DNA of 57,451 bases from Bordetella parapertussis (GTDB lineage: Bacteria; Pseudomonadota; Gammaproteobacteria; Burkholderiales; Burkholderiaceae_C), in NCBI GenBank assembly GCA_945890735.1, contig CAMDCZ010000009.1, forward strand, positions 1 to 57,451, written 5' to 3'. Both the position numbers and the translations under genes were made by a program. Below the pieces are notes generated by a model, which worked only from the letters and a program-made list of their open reading frames with translations, made no database searches and was not told the origin of the DNA. Below are positions 8,564 through 17,398 of this stretch, piece after piece (position 1 is the stretch's first letter; each line of letters starts with the position of its first letter).

Positions 8564-11048
8564 ATTGGCCAAATCGGCTGGGCGCGAGCCGGAACGGCTC
8601 ACGCAAATGTTGGTAACGGGAAATATTGTCTCTGAGTGTTGAAACATTGCCCACGCCCAACTTGGAAAAATCGTTCAACTCCAATTGGAACATCAAGCGG
8701 GTGGTCGCGCTGGTCAAGGAGATTTGGTTGCGGGTCATGGCCGCACGCGCCACCCAGCAACCGGCATCGTATTCAAAGCCCAGCATCGAGTCGACCAAGC
8801 GTTTTTCTTTCAAGTTGTAGCTGAAGCGGCCCAAGCTGTACCACTGCTGCTCACCCAAACCGCGACCTTGTCGCTGGTCGACGCCGCGGTCACCCCACAG
8901 GTCGTTGAGTGGCCACTGCCAAGCGGTTTCGGCGGTTTCAGAGGACAGGCGTTGGTGACGATAGGCGGCACTGATGGTGCGGTAACCACTCGGGTTGTAG
9001 CGCGCGGCGAGGGACTCTCGCTCAGAGGTGCGCAGCACCGGGTTGTATTGCAGCATGCTGTCGAGACTCAAGCGTGGCGTGATGTTGACACTCGCGCCGG
9101 CCAACACATCGCTGTAGCTGCCGCTGATGGGGGTGTCGGTGGGGGTCAACAAAACCGATTGGTCGCTCAAGCGAAAACGCTGGGCCAGGCCAAAGCGCGC
9201 GCCTTCCGCGCCGGTGTCAGGGTTGATCAGGCGGGAGGTCGCGCCCACGGTGAAGGTGTGGGTGTCGGAGATGCGGTCGTTGCCTGAGAACGCGTTTTCG
9301 GTGAACACGGTGGCAAAGTTGAAGTCATTGAAACCCGTGTCGTAGTTAGGCAGGTCGTTTTGGGTGCGGGTGGGCGTTTTGACATAAAAGCCGCGCGGCT
9401 CCAGGGTTTGGGTCCAGTTCAAGCCGAACCACTTGACCGGGCGCTCCAGCACCGCGCCGGTATCCAAGCTGAAGGTGGGCACCACCGCGCTGCCGCTTTG
9501 GGTGGGTGTGCTGTTGCCATACATGCCCAGGTACGGGTTGTCGTATTGGTACTGCCTGGCATGCAAGATCACTTTGGGTGTGAGGTAACCATAAGGCACC
9601 AAAACGGGACGGCTCAGCTGGTTGGTCACCACCATGCGCAAGGCATTGGGTTGGAAGCAATAGCCGCTGCTGCTGTAAGTGTTGCAGTACAAGGCGCGGT
9701 CCACACTGAAGCGGGTGAGCTCGCCACCGACCTGCCAATCAAAACCGCCGCTGAGGTCCCCGCGCATGTAATTGGCATTGAGTTGCGGCAGGCGGTCAAA
9801 CGGCGGGGCAATCGCTGCGGCTGGGTCAGGGTCTTGCATGGTTTGCCACTTCAACACACTCACACCGGTGGTCAAAGTGCCGCGCGCCCAGGTCAAGTTG
9901 GCGCTGTTGGGCAAGATGCGCTGGGCCAGCGGGTCGCCACTGACCGAGGCGAAGTCGCGCCAGTAGTTGGCGTCACTCACGCGGTTGAGGTTGAAGCCAA
10001 ACCCGATCGGTTGGCTGACATCCCCCCAGCCGGTGTGGTTCAAGCTCAGGCCCCAGCGTGCTTGGCCGCGCAAGTCATCGATCGGCATGAGCTCGAGCCG
10101 CGCAGTGCCTTGAAACGGCGGCAGCGGCAAAGGTCGCTCCATGTACCTGAATTCATTGCTGAACTTCACGCCGCGCCGGGTCATGGGCGTGGCGGTGACG
10201 GTCAGGTCGCGGTTGGGCGCGAGGTTGGCATAGTACGGTTGGCTCACCTCCACCCCACCCAAGCTGTCCACGCCAAAAGTGGGCGGCAAAAACCCCGACT
10301 TGCGGTCATTGTTCAGGGGAAAGCTGAATGAAGGAATGGGCAACACCGGCAAGCCTTTGAAGCTCAACAAGGCATCGGTGGCCACCGCTTCGTTTTGATC
10401 CAGGTCAAAGCGGATGCGCTGGGCCGTGATGAACCAATCGGGCAACCAAGATGGGCCGGGTTTGCGGGTACAGGTGGTGTACATGGCTTGGCTGGCCACG
10501 GCGTTTTTCTCGTCTTGGAAGTCCAAGCGCTGGGCCGTGCCGTGGCCTTGGTTGCGCAGGAATTGGTATCGCGGCTGCAAGATAAACCCTTGCATCGCAT
10601 CCACATAAAGCTGCAACGATTCGCCCTCATAACGGCTGCCCGCCCGGTTCATGTAGACCTGGCCGGTGGCGGTGGCTTGGTCCAGTGGCTGCAGATAGTC
10701 GATGCGGTCGGCGCGGATCAAGGTGTCGCCTCGGCGCAATTGCACCTGCCCTTGCAACACCGTGCGCAGGTCTGTTTGCCCGGTCACCGAGTCGCTCTGG
10801 ACATAGGTGGGCTGGCGCTCTCGCTCGGCGCGCGACGGGGTTTCGGTCAAGGCGGCGCTGGGTTTGAGCTTCAGGGGTGCGCTGGGCGGCTTGGCACTGC
10901 TTTGTTCGGTCTGCGCCGCCGGTGTTGCCAGGCTTTCCAGGCTTTCGGCGGGCTTCAACCGCGGCGTTTGCGCGGCGGCAGTGATGACCCACAGGCCCAT
11001 CCAAGGCAGCAAGCGAGCCAGCACCGACGAGTGAAAAAACATGCGCAT
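8556..11048 (-). CDS. lptD: LPS-assembly outer-membrane protein LptD
   Basis: With LptE it inserts lipopolysaccharide into the outer leaflet. 830 aa with an N-terminal signal peptide (MRMFFHSSVLARLLPWMGLW, ending near AAA-Q). An OstA-like beta-jellyroll domain follows (LQGQVQLRRGDTLIRADRID). The region around YTTCTRKPGPSWLPDWF resembles the conserved TTC...PDW segment at the jellyroll/barrel junction, and the rest is the C-terminal beta-barrel. Cysteines in ALYCNTYSSSGYCF and near the C-terminus could provide disulfides. Transcribed with surA and rsmA; divergent from the amgK-like gene with 51 bases between the start codons. Confidence 0.96.
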   Translation of the reverse strand: MRMFFHSSVLARLLPWMGLWVITAAAQTPRLKPAESLESLATPAAQTEQSSAKPPSAPLKLKPSAALTETPSRAERERQPTYVQSDSVTGQTDLRTVLQGQVQLRRGDTLIRADRIDYLQPLDQATATGQVYMNRAGSRYEGESLQLYVDAMQGFILQPRYQFLRNQGHGTAQRLDFQDEKNAVASQAMYTTCTRKPGPSWLPDWFITAQRIRFDLDQNEAVATDALLSFKGLPVLPIPSFSFPLNNDRKSGFLPPTFGVDSLGGVEVSQPYYANLAPNRDLTVTATPMTRRGVKFSNEFRYMERPLPLPPFQGTARLELMPIDDLRGQARWGLSLNHTGWGDVSQPIGFGFNLNRVSDANYWRDFASVSGDPLAQRILPNSANLTWARGTLTTGVSVLKWQTMQDPDPAAAIAPPFDRLPQLNANYMRGDLSGGFDWQVGGELTRFSVDRALYCNTYSSSGYCFQPNALRMVVTNQLSRPVLVPYGYLTPKVILHARQYQYDNPYLGMYGNSTPTQSGSAVVPTFSLDTGAVLERPVKWFGLNWTQTLEPRGFYVKTPTRTQNDLPNYDTGFNDFNFATVFTENAFSGNDRISDTHTFTVGATSRLINPDTGAEGARFGLAQRFRLSDQSVLLTPTDTPISGSYSDVLAGASVNITPRLSLDSMLQYNPVLRTSERESLAARYNPSGYRTISAAYRHQRLSSETAETAWQWPLNDLWGDRGVDQRQGRGLGEQQWYSLGRFSYNLKEKRLVDSMLGFEYDAGCWVARAAMTRNQISLTSATTRLMFQLELNDFSKLGVGNVSTLRDNISRYQHLREPFRLAPSRFGQYD

Positions 11049-11099
11049 GAAAGAAGGGGAGCGCTGGCAACAGCACTGTTTGTAGAATTTGGATTATCC

Positions 11100-12218
11100 A
11101 TGAGCCACTTTCACCCCTCCGACAACGCCGCTTTCCCTGTCCCAGAAGCGGTTGCTTTGCTGGGATGGACCGAGCCTGCACGCGCTCACGCTTTCGCCCA
11201 ATGGCTGCAAACCATCGCTGCCGCGCATGCCCTGCAGCCCACCAGCGTGCGTGTGGCCTCGGCTGACGCGAGTTTTCGGCGTTATTTCCGCATCGATGGC
11301 GCCCGCGGCAGTTTCATCCTGATGGATGCCCCGCCCGACAAAGAAAACAGCGAGCCTTTTGTGCGCATCGCCCAGCTCATGGCACATGCAGGTTTGCTTG
11401 TTCCCCGGGTCATTGCCTGGGACGAACGCCAAGGTTTCATGTTGCTGGACGACCTGGGCAGCCAGACCATGATGCAGGTGCTGCAAGACGCGCCTGCCCC
11501 GCGGCGACAAGCCCTGTTTGAACAAGCGGTCGATGCCCTGGTGCGTTGGCAACAAGCCTCCAAGCCGGGTGTGTTGCCGGCCTATGACGAGGCCTTGCTT
11601 CGCCGCGAGTTGCAGCTCTTTCCGGATTGGTACATCGGGCAGCACAAACAGATCCGGTTGAACGAGCCGCAGCAACAGCAGTTGCAGACCGTGTTTGACC
11701 GTTTGGTGGCCCACAACCTGGCCTCGCCCCAGGTGTTCGTGCACCGCGACTTCATGCCGCGCAACCTGATGGTGCCCGACGACCCCAACCAGCAGCGGTT
11801 GGGTGTGCTTGACTTCCAAGACGCGGTCTGCGGCCCGGTCACTTACGACATCGCCAGCCTGATGCGCGACGCCTTTGCCAGCTGGGACGAGGACTTCTGC
11901 CTGGACATCACGGTGCGCTACTGGCAACAAGCACGCGCAGCAGGTCTGCTCGACTTTGAGGACTGGCACAGCGACTTTGGGGCGTTTTACCGCGCGGTGG
12001 AATGGATGGGTTTGCAACGCCATTTGAAAGTCGCGGGCATCTTTGCACGCTTGACCTTGCGCGACGGCAAGCCGAAATACCTGGCCGACACACCGCGCTT
12101 CCTTGGCTACATGCGCGCCACCGCCAGCCGCTACCGCGAGCTCACGCCTTTGCTGCGTTTGCTCGACCAAATCGAAGGCGCCGAAGCCGTCACGGGCTAT
12201 GCCTTTGGGCGGGTCTGA
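11100..12218 (+). CDS. amgK: sugar kinase of the aminoglycoside-phosphotransferase fold, AmgK-like
   Basis: Probably phosphorylates the anomeric position of N-acetylmuramate/N-acetylglucosamine released in cell-wall recycling, as AmgK does. 372 aa. Kinase landmarks are visible: the catalytic loop VHRDFMPRNLMV, the Mg-binding segment GVLDFQDAVCGPVTYD, and MLLDDLG at the hinge. ATG at 11100 is chosen because homology begins there (ALLGWTEPARAHAFAQWL); the frame is open far upstream but only as antisense of lptD. The usual partner, the nucleotidyltransferase MurU, is not next to it: rsmE begins four bases after the stop. The symbol rests on family resemblance and lptD linkage. Confidence 0.78.
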   Translation: MSHFHPSDNAAFPVPEAVALLGWTEPARAHAFAQWLQTIAAAHALQPTSVRVASADASFRRYFRIDGARGSFILMDAPPDKENSEPFVRIAQLMAHAGLLVPRVIAWDERQGFMLLDDLGSQTMMQVLQDAPAPRRQALFEQAVDALVRWQQASKPGVLPAYDEALLRRELQLFPDWYIGQHKQIRLNEPQQQQLQTVFDRLVAHNLASPQVFVHRDFMPRNLMVPDDPNQQRLGVLDFQDAVCGPVTYDIASLMRDAFASWDEDFCLDITVRYWQQARAAGLLDFEDWHSDFGAFYRAVEWMGLQRHLKVAGIFARLTLRDGKPKYLADTPRFLGYMRATASRYRELTPLLRLLDQIEGAEAVTGYAFGRV

Positions 12219-12221
12219 GGC

Positions 12222-12938
12222 ATGCCACGCTTTCACGCCGCCTGCGCCCTGCACCCGGGGCTTGCTTTGCAACTGCCCGATGACACCGCGCGCCATGTGC
12301 AGGTGCTTCGCTTGCAGCCCGGCGACGAAATCAGCTTGTTCAATGGCCAAGGCGGCAGCTACAGCGCGCGCATTGTGCGCATGGGCAAACACACGGTGGA
12401 CGCAGAGGTGCTGGCACACGACCCCAGCGAGCGTGAGTCGGCCTGCCAAACCCATGTGGCGCTGGGCATGCCAGCCAACGAGCGCATGGACTGGCTGGTG
12501 GAAAAAGCCACCGAGCTGGGGGTGGCGCGCATCACACCCTTGGTGACCCAGCACACGGTGCTGCGCTTGAGCGGCGAGCGGGCCTTGAAGCGCCAAGGGC
12601 ACTGGCAGGGGATTGCACAAGCGGCTTGTGCCCAATCGGGCAGAAACCGGGTGCCGCTGATTGATGCGCCTGTGCCTTTGAGGGATTGGTTGGGCAGCCT
12701 GCCCGATCCGTCCCCGTCGTTGCGCTGCTTGTTGTCTTTTCAAGCCAATCGGCAGACATGGCAAAACGCCTGGGGCCAACACCCCAGCGCCCTGACCTTG
12801 CTCAGCGGCCCAGAAGGCGGTTTGAATGCCGAGGAAGAGGCCTGGGCGCAGGCCAAAGGTTTTCAAGCCGTCGGTTTGGGCGCCCGGGTGCTGCGGGCAG
12901 AGACTGCGCCTTTGGCCGTGCTGGCCCAGTTGCTCTGA
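12222..12938 (+). CDS. rsmE: 16S rRNA (uracil1498-N3)-methyltransferase
   Basis: SPOUT-class (trefoil-knot) SAM-dependent methylation of U1498 in 16S rRNA. 238 aa: an N-terminal PUA-like domain (HVQVLRLQPGDEISLFNGQG), then the knotted domain with KATELGVARITPLVTQ, SGPEGGLNAEEEAWA and GLGARVLRAETAPLAVLA, which are RsmE signatures. The ATG is four bases after the amgK-like stop, so the two are surely cotranscribed. Confidence 0.96.
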   Translation: MPRFHAACALHPGLALQLPDDTARHVQVLRLQPGDEISLFNGQGGSYSARIVRMGKHTVDAEVLAHDPSERESACQTHVALGMPANERMDWLVEKATELGVARITPLVTQHTVLRLSGERALKRQGHWQGIAQAACAQSGRNRVPLIDAPVPLRDWLGSLPDPSPSLRCLLSFQANRQTWQNAWGQHPSALTLLSGPEGGLNAEEEAWAQAKGFQAVGLGARVLRAETAPLAVLAQLL

Positions 12939-12945
12939 CGCCGGT

Positions 12946-13812
12946 TCAAGCCGGGGTGAATCGCTGGTCCAACCAGGCCACCATCCTGGCAAACACCTGT
13001 TGCTTTTCTGGGTCGTTGAAGATCTCGTGGTACATCACGTTGTAACAGTGCGATTGCAACCACTGGGGTGGGGCGGCTTTGGCAAACTGATCGCTGCCCT
13101 GCGGATTCACACACCGGTCTTGTCCGGCGTAAATCAGCAAAGCAGGGGTCTGCCAATCAGCGGCTTGTTGCACCGCTTGCTCGGCTTGGGAGATCAACCA
13201 AGCCGCCAAACCGGCGGAGATTTTGTCGTGCACCAAGCGGTCCTCACGGTACGCACGGACCACCTGCGCGTCGCGGGCCAGCCATGCCAAGGGCAGGCCA
13301 TTGCTCACCCGCAGGTGCGGAAAGTAGGCGGGCAAGGTGGCCAGCAACAGTTTTTGCAACGGGTTGGTGAAGGCCGCCAGCGCGGGCGAGCTCATCACCA
13401 CCGCGTCAGCGCTGCAGGCGCCTTGGGCTAGCGCGCGTTGCACCACCAAGCCGCCCAGGCTGTGGCCCAACAACACCAGGGGCTGGCCCCGTGGCTGCAC
13501 CTCTCGAATGTCAGCCACCACAGCGGCCAAATCCTCCACCAGCTGGTTGGGCGTGGCGACATCGCCTCTGGCACCGCTGGACAAGCCATGGCCGACATGG
13601 TCATAGCCCGTCACGGCATACCCCGCCTGCTGCAGGGCATAGGCCACATGGTTGTAGCGGCCCATGTGTTCACCCAGGCCGTGCACCAACAACACTTGCG
13701 CTTTCGGGGTAGTCAGGGGTGCCGGCCAGTGGTAGCGCGCCAGACTGTGGTCTGCGCATACCCACTCGTCAATGGTGGGGTGAAACGCATGTTGGGCAGA
13801 AATCGTGGTCAT
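12946..13812 (-). CDS. alpha/beta hydrolase, monoacylglycerol-lipase / lysophospholipase type
   Basis: Cytoplasmic serine hydrolase of 288 aa; no signal peptide. The oxyanion-hole region is LLVHGLGEHMGRYNH, the nucleophile elbow GHSLGG, the probable acid lies in IYAGQDRCVNP and the His in NVMYHEIFND, in the order Ser-Asp-His expected of the fold. The HGLGEHxGRY opening is characteristic of the monoglyceride-lipase/PldB branch. It is the last gene of a metX-metW-hydrolase leftward run, eight bases beyond metW, but nothing ties it to methionine synthesis. Substrate unknown. Confidence 0.85.
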   Translation of the reverse strand: MTTISAQHAFHPTIDEWVCADHSLARYHWPAPLTTPKAQVLLVHGLGEHMGRYNHVAYALQQAGYAVTGYDHVGHGLSSGARGDVATPNQLVEDLAAVVADIREVQPRGQPLVLLGHSLGGLVVQRALAQGACSADAVVMSSPALAAFTNPLQKLLLATLPAYFPHLRVSNGLPLAWLARDAQVVRAYREDRLVHDKISAGLAAWLISQAEQAVQQAADWQTPALLIYAGQDRCVNPQGSDQFAKAAPPQWLQSHCYNVMYHEIFNDPEKQQVFARMVAWLDQRFTPA

Positions 13813-13819
13813 GGAAACT

Positions 13820-14407
13820 TCAAAGTGGCTCAGCCGTCAATTGAAACACAGCCGTGGCTGCGCGCAGATTGGGCCACCAACGCACGGGTGCATGCTCTTG
13901 CAAACCAAAGGCGTCTTGTATGCGCAGGTGGTTGTGGTGGGCCAGGGTTTGGAAGTCGGCAAAGGTGCCCACACGGATATTGGGGGTGTCATACCACTGG
14001 AACGGCAGTTTTTTCGTGACCGGCATGTGGCCTTGCAGCACGCTCAAGCGGTTGGGCCAGTGCGCAAAATTGGGGAATGTGATGATGCCCATGCGCCCAA
14101 CGCGCAGGGTTTCACGCAGCATGGTTTCTGCGTTGCGCAGGTGCTGCAAGGTGTCTATTTGCAGCACCACATCAAAGCTTTGGTCACCAAACATGGCCAA
14201 GCCCTGGTCCAGGTTGAGCTGAATGACTTGCACGCCGCGCTTGGTGCAGGCCAGCACATTGGCATCATCGATCTCGACCCCATAACCGCTGCAACCGTGG
14301 TGCTGCTGCAAATGCGCCAGCAGTTCGCCATGGCCACAACCCAGGTCCAAGACCCGGCTGCCAAAGGGCACCATGCGGGTCACCGCGTCACGCAACACCG
14401 TGTTCAT
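13820..14407 (-). CDS. metW: methionine biosynthesis protein MetW
   Basis: A 195-aa methyltransferase-fold protein encoded with MetX in many proteobacteria and needed for efficient MetX function in several. Motif I VLDLGCGHGELLAHL, the acidic GVEIDD and the MetW-typical stretch ITFPNFAHWPNRLSVLQGHM are clear. ATG at 14407 overlaps the metX stop by four bases (ATGA), so start choice is firm and translation is coupled; the frame open to 14587 is only antisense-like extension inside metX. Its exact biochemical role is still poorly defined in the family. Confidence 0.95.
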   Translation of the reverse strand: MNTVLRDAVTRMVPFGSRVLDLGCGHGELLAHLQQHHGCSGYGVEIDDANVLACTKRGVQVIQLNLDQGLAMFGDQSFDVVLQIDTLQHLRNAETMLRETLRVGRMGIITFPNFAHWPNRLSVLQGHMPVTKKLPFQWYDTPNIRVGTFADFQTLAHHNHLRIQDAFGLQEHAPVRWWPNLRAATAVFQLTAEPL

Positions 14408-15534
14408 GCAGCCCCCCCTGTCTGTATGCGCTCGAAATACGCCCGCACCAAAGACAGGTAGCGGGGGTCGTCCAACAAAAACGCGTCGTGTCCTTGGGGT
14501 GCATCGATCTCGGCATAGCTCACCTGCCGCTGGTTGGCCACCAAGGCTTGCACCATTTCCCGGCTGCGCGAAGGTGCAAAGCGCCAATCGGTGGTGAAGC
14601 TCACCAACAAAAACTGCGCGCTTGCCCGCGCCAAGGCTGCGGTCAGGTTGTTGTTGAACGCGCGGGCCGGGTCAAAATAGTCCAAAGCGCGGGTGATCAG
14701 CAAATAGGTGTTGGCATCGAAATACTCGCTGAACTTGTCACCTTGGTGGCGCAGGTAGCTCTCGATTTGAAACTCGATGTCCTGGGTGCTGTATTTCAAA
14801 GCCTCGCCACTTTGCAACATGCGGCCAAATTTGGTGTTCATCACGTCGTCGCTCAAATAGGTGATGTGCCCGAGCATCCGCGCGATCCGCAAGCCGCGTT
14901 TGGGCACCACACCATGCGCATAAAAATGGCCGCCGTGGAAATCCGGGTCGGTGACGATGGCGCGGCGAGCCACCTCATTGAAGGCAATGTTTTCCGCGTT
15001 CAAGTTGGGCGCACTGGCAATCACCACCGCGTGGCGCAAGCTGTCTGGGAACTGCAGGCTCCAACTCAGGGCTTGCATCCCCCCCAAACTGCCACCCATG
15101 ACCGCCGCCAATTGGCCAATGCCCAGGGCATCCACCAAACGCTTTTGGGCCAGCACCCAGTCTTCCACGGTCACCACCGGGAAGTCGGCCCCATAGACGC
15201 GCCCGGTTTCAGGGTGGATGTGCATCGGCCCGGTCGAGCCGAAACACGAGCCCAGGTTGTTCACGCCAATCACCAAAAAGCGGTTGGTGTCCACCGGCTT
15301 GCCAGGCCCGATCATGTTGTCCCACCACCCCTCGCTCTTGGCCTGCCCTTCGTAGTGGCCAGCCACATGGTGTGACGCGTTCAGGGCATGGCAAATCAAT
15401 ACCGCGTTGTCACGCGCGGCATTGAGCTGGCCATAGGTTTCATAACTGAGCTGGTATGCAGGTAACACCCCGCCGCCTTGCAGCTGCAAAGGCTGGTCAA
15501 ACGACATCGACTGGGGGTGCGCAATGAATGACAT
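14404..15534 (-). CDS. metX: homoserine O-acyltransferase MetX
   Basis: Acylates homoserine (acetyl- or succinyl-CoA donor) for the sulfhydrylation route to homocysteine. 376 aa alpha/beta-hydrolase fold: ALNASHHVAG and NNLGSCFGSTGP near the oxyanion region, nucleophile in VMGGSLGGMQAL, Asp and His in SFTTDWRFAPSRS and DAPQGHDAFLLDD. The start MSFIAHPQSMSFDQPL at 15534 agrees with the family; a later ATG at 15507 would cut conserved residues. No strong SD is seen near the ATG. The 5' leader of about 95 bases contains a SAM-II riboswitch, consistent with repression when S-adenosylmethionine is plentiful. Proteobacterial MetX proteins paired with MetW often use succinyl-CoA, so the donor is left open. 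Confidence 0.96.
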   Translation of the reverse strand: MSFIAHPQSMSFDQPLQLQGGGVLPAYQLSYETYGQLNAARDNAVLICHALNASHHVAGHYEGQAKSEGWWDNMIGPGKPVDTNRFLVIGVNNLGSCFGSTGPMHIHPETGRVYGADFPVVTVEDWVLAQKRLVDALGIGQLAAVMGGSLGGMQALSWSLQFPDSLRHAVVIASAPNLNAENIAFNEVARRAIVTDPDFHGGHFYAHGVVPKRGLRIARMLGHITYLSDDVMNTKFGRMLQSGEALKYSTQDIEFQIESYLRHQGDKFSEYFDANTYLLITRALDYFDPARAFNNNLTAALARASAQFLLVSFTTDWRFAPSRSREMVQALVANQRQVSYAEIDAPQGHDAFLLDDPRYLSLVRAYFERIQTGGAA

Positions 15535-15577
15535 CCAAAAGATCCGGCAGTGCTAAAAACGTCGCCGGTTGGGCTGT

Positions 15578-15629
15578 CGTCTTTAGCTGAACTTGTTAAA
15601 GCGCCCGCAAGCTGAAGCAAATCGGCGCT
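15578..15629 (-). ncRNA. SAM-II (metA/SAM_alpha-type) riboswitch upstream of metX
   Basis: Read on the minus strand: P1 arms AGCGCC (15624-15629) and GGCGCT (15600-15605) enclose the loop beginning GATTTG, as in SAM-II. Loop bases AGCTTG (complement of about 15607-15612) can pair with CAAGTT (complement of about 15590-15595) to make the pseudoknot, and the conserved GCTAAAG follows (15581-15587). Order, spacing and the GATTT / GCTAAA blocks match the known aptamer. The overlapping sequence 15578-15587 also pairs with 15552-15561, giving a mutually exclusive stem. It precedes metX, a classic SAM-II target. The fold was inferred by eye. Confidence 0.87.
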
Positions 15630-15636
15630 GATCCAA

Positions 15637-15642
15637 AGTATA
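15637..15642 (-). promoter_or_regulatory. probable metX -10 element
   Basis: TATACT on the minus strand, five of six consensus bases. Transcription would start near 15630, immediately at the riboswitch P1 stem. No convincing -35 is seen; that region would fall inside the first codons of the divergent kinase gene. Confidence 0.5.
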
Positions 15643-15652
15643 ACCATGGCCT

Positions 15653-17398
15653 ATGCCGCCCGTTTTGGCCTCACACCTGGACCGCTTAGGTCAACTGATT
15701 CTGGAGAAAACCCAGCATTGGCCTGGGGTGTCCCGCCGCGCTTTTTTGTTGTTTGGTTTGTCGGTCGGCATGCTCAATACGCTGGTGTTTTACTTTGAGC
15801 CTCAGACGACCGCCGGACAGGACTACAACCTTTACCAAGCCATGGCCTTCGCGGTCTTGCTCGGCTTGGTGATTTTTTTCAATGCAGTGACCTTTGCCTC
15901 GCACGCTTTTTTGGTCATCGTGTTTTTGTTCATCAACCTGATTTCGGCCATCAACGGTGGCGTGAATTCCCCCAACATGGGCTGGATGGCGTTGCTGCCT
16001 GTGTTGGCACTCATGATGTTCGGGCCCAAACACGCCTTGGCTTGGTTGGCCCTGGTGATCGGCTCGCACTGGCTGCAAACCATCGCCGTCTCCCAGGCTT
16101 GGGTGACAGGCGAGGTCGATGCCAGCATGTTTCCGGTTCACCATGCCTTGACATCGCGTTTGAATGTGTTGTGTCTGTTGGTGTTGGCGGTGTGTGTCTA
16201 CGACTGGATGCACAGCAGCAAACGCCGGGAAATGGCTCAGCGCAACGCTGACCTGGAGCAAACACGCCTGGCCCTGCTGCAGGCGCAAAGCCACAAAGAT
16301 GAATTCATCGCCTCTGTTGGCCATGAGCTGCGCACCCCGATGAATGCGATTTTGGGGCTCAACGATGTGTTGCAAACCGAGCTGGCTGACCAGCCGGCGT
16401 TGCACACCCTGGTGTTGCACATCCGGGAATCGACCGAGCAGCTGCTCAAGGTGGTCAATGACATCTTGGACATCTCTCAGCTGGAGGCCGCCCAGATCAG
16501 CCTGCACCCGTCTGCTTGCCATCTGCCAAGCTTGGTCAAGGCCGCGACCCAGGCCATCGCCCCTGCCGCGGCGGCCAAAGGCTTGCACATACAGACCCAT
16601 GTGGACCTCGAGCTGCCTGACGCCGTGTGGCTTGACCAGCAGCGCTTGTTGCAGGTGCTGGCGCAATTGCTGGGCAACGCGGTGAAGTTCACCGCCAGCG
16701 GCAGCATAGGGCTGACTGTGCGGCGTTTGCCCGATCAGATCCGGTTCGAGGTGCAAGACACCGGGATTGGCATCTCACCTGAGCGTTTGCACAATGTGTT
16801 TAGCCGCTTTGAACATGCTGACATCGACACGCACCGCCAATACGGCGGCTCAGGCTTGGGCTTGGCCATCTGTGACCGGCTGGTGCGCCAGGCCGGCGGC
16901 ACCATCGGTGTTGAACAAGTGCATCCGCACGGGACCTTGGTCTGGTTTGAATGGCCTTTGCAAGTGGCCGCCTCACCCGCCATCGCCAGCGAGCCGGCCC
17001 AGGCCGACATGTCCCTGGCCTACCGGGTCTTGGTGGTTGACGACAACCCGATGAACCAATTGGTGGTGGCGCTGATGCTGCAAAAGGTTTTGCCGCAGGC
17101 GGTGGTTCAGCAAGCCAGCAGTGGTGACCAGGCACTGTCCCTGTTGGCGCTCTCAGCCGTCGACCTGGTGTTGATGGACATGGTGATGCCCGGTATGGAT
17201 GGGCTCGAAACCACCCGCCGCTTGCGCCAGCTGCCTGGTCTGGCGCGCTTGCCTGTGATCGGCCTGACAGCCAACAGCCAGTCGCAAGATGTGCAACGTT
17301 GTTTGCAAGTGGGCATGAACGATGTGTTGCTCAAGCCCTTGGACGTTGCCACATTGGCTCAATGTCTCCAGCGCCATTTGGGGGCCTTGCATGCTTGA
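15653..17398 (+). CDS. membrane-bound hybrid sensor histidine kinase / response regulator (copy 1)
   Basis: 581 aa. About six hydrophobic segments in residues 25-190 form a membrane sensor with no recognisable extracytoplasmic domain; a coiled linker leads to the HisKA domain with His224 in SVGHELRTPMNAILGL. The HATPase_c domain shows the N box LLGNAVKFT, G1 QDTGIGIS and GGSGLGLAICDRLV. A C-terminal receiver has VLVVDDN, phospho-acceptor Asp509 in LMDMVMPGMDG and the Lys in LLKPLD. No Hpt domain is present, so a partner phosphotransfer protein or an internal output is needed. Its last eight bases overlap the start of a second kinase of the same architecture. Ligand unknown. Confidence 0.9.
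   Translation: MPPVLASHLDRLGQLILEKTQHWPGVSRRAFLLFGLSVGMLNTLVFYFEPQTTAGQDYNLYQAMAFAVLLGLVIFFNAVTFASHAFLVIVFLFINLISAINGGVNSPNMGWMALLPVLALMMFGPKHALAWLALVIGSHWLQTIAVSQAWVTGEVDASMFPVHHALTSRLNVLCLLVLAVCVYDWMHSSKRREMAQRNADLEQTRLALLQAQSHKDEFIASVGHELRTPMNAILGLNDVLQTELADQPALHTLVLHIRESTEQLLKVVNDILDISQLEAAQISLHPSACHLPSLVKAATQAIAPAAAAKGLHIQTHVDLELPDAVWLDQQRLLQVLAQLLGNAVKFTASGSIGLTVRRLPDQIRFEVQDTGIGISPERLHNVFSRFEHADIDTHRQYGGSGLGLAICDRLVRQAGGTIGVEQVHPHGTLVWFEWPLQVAASPAIASEPAQADMSLAYRVLVVDDNPMNQLVVALMLQKVLPQAVVQQASSGDQALSLLALSAVDLVLMDMVMPGMDGLETTRRLRQLPGLARLPVIGLTANSQSQDVQRCLQVGMNDVLLKPLDVATLAQCLQRHLGALHA

Noticed and set aside
10395..11099. Upstream extension of the AmgK-like kinase through lptD
   Set aside because: It is wholly antisense to the lptD signal peptide and jellyroll domain; kinase homology begins at the ATG at 11100.
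13820..14587. Longer version of MetW starting at 14587
   Set aside because: The extra 60 residues are antisense-like sequence inside metX with no homology; the ATGA overlap at 14404-14407 is the natural start.
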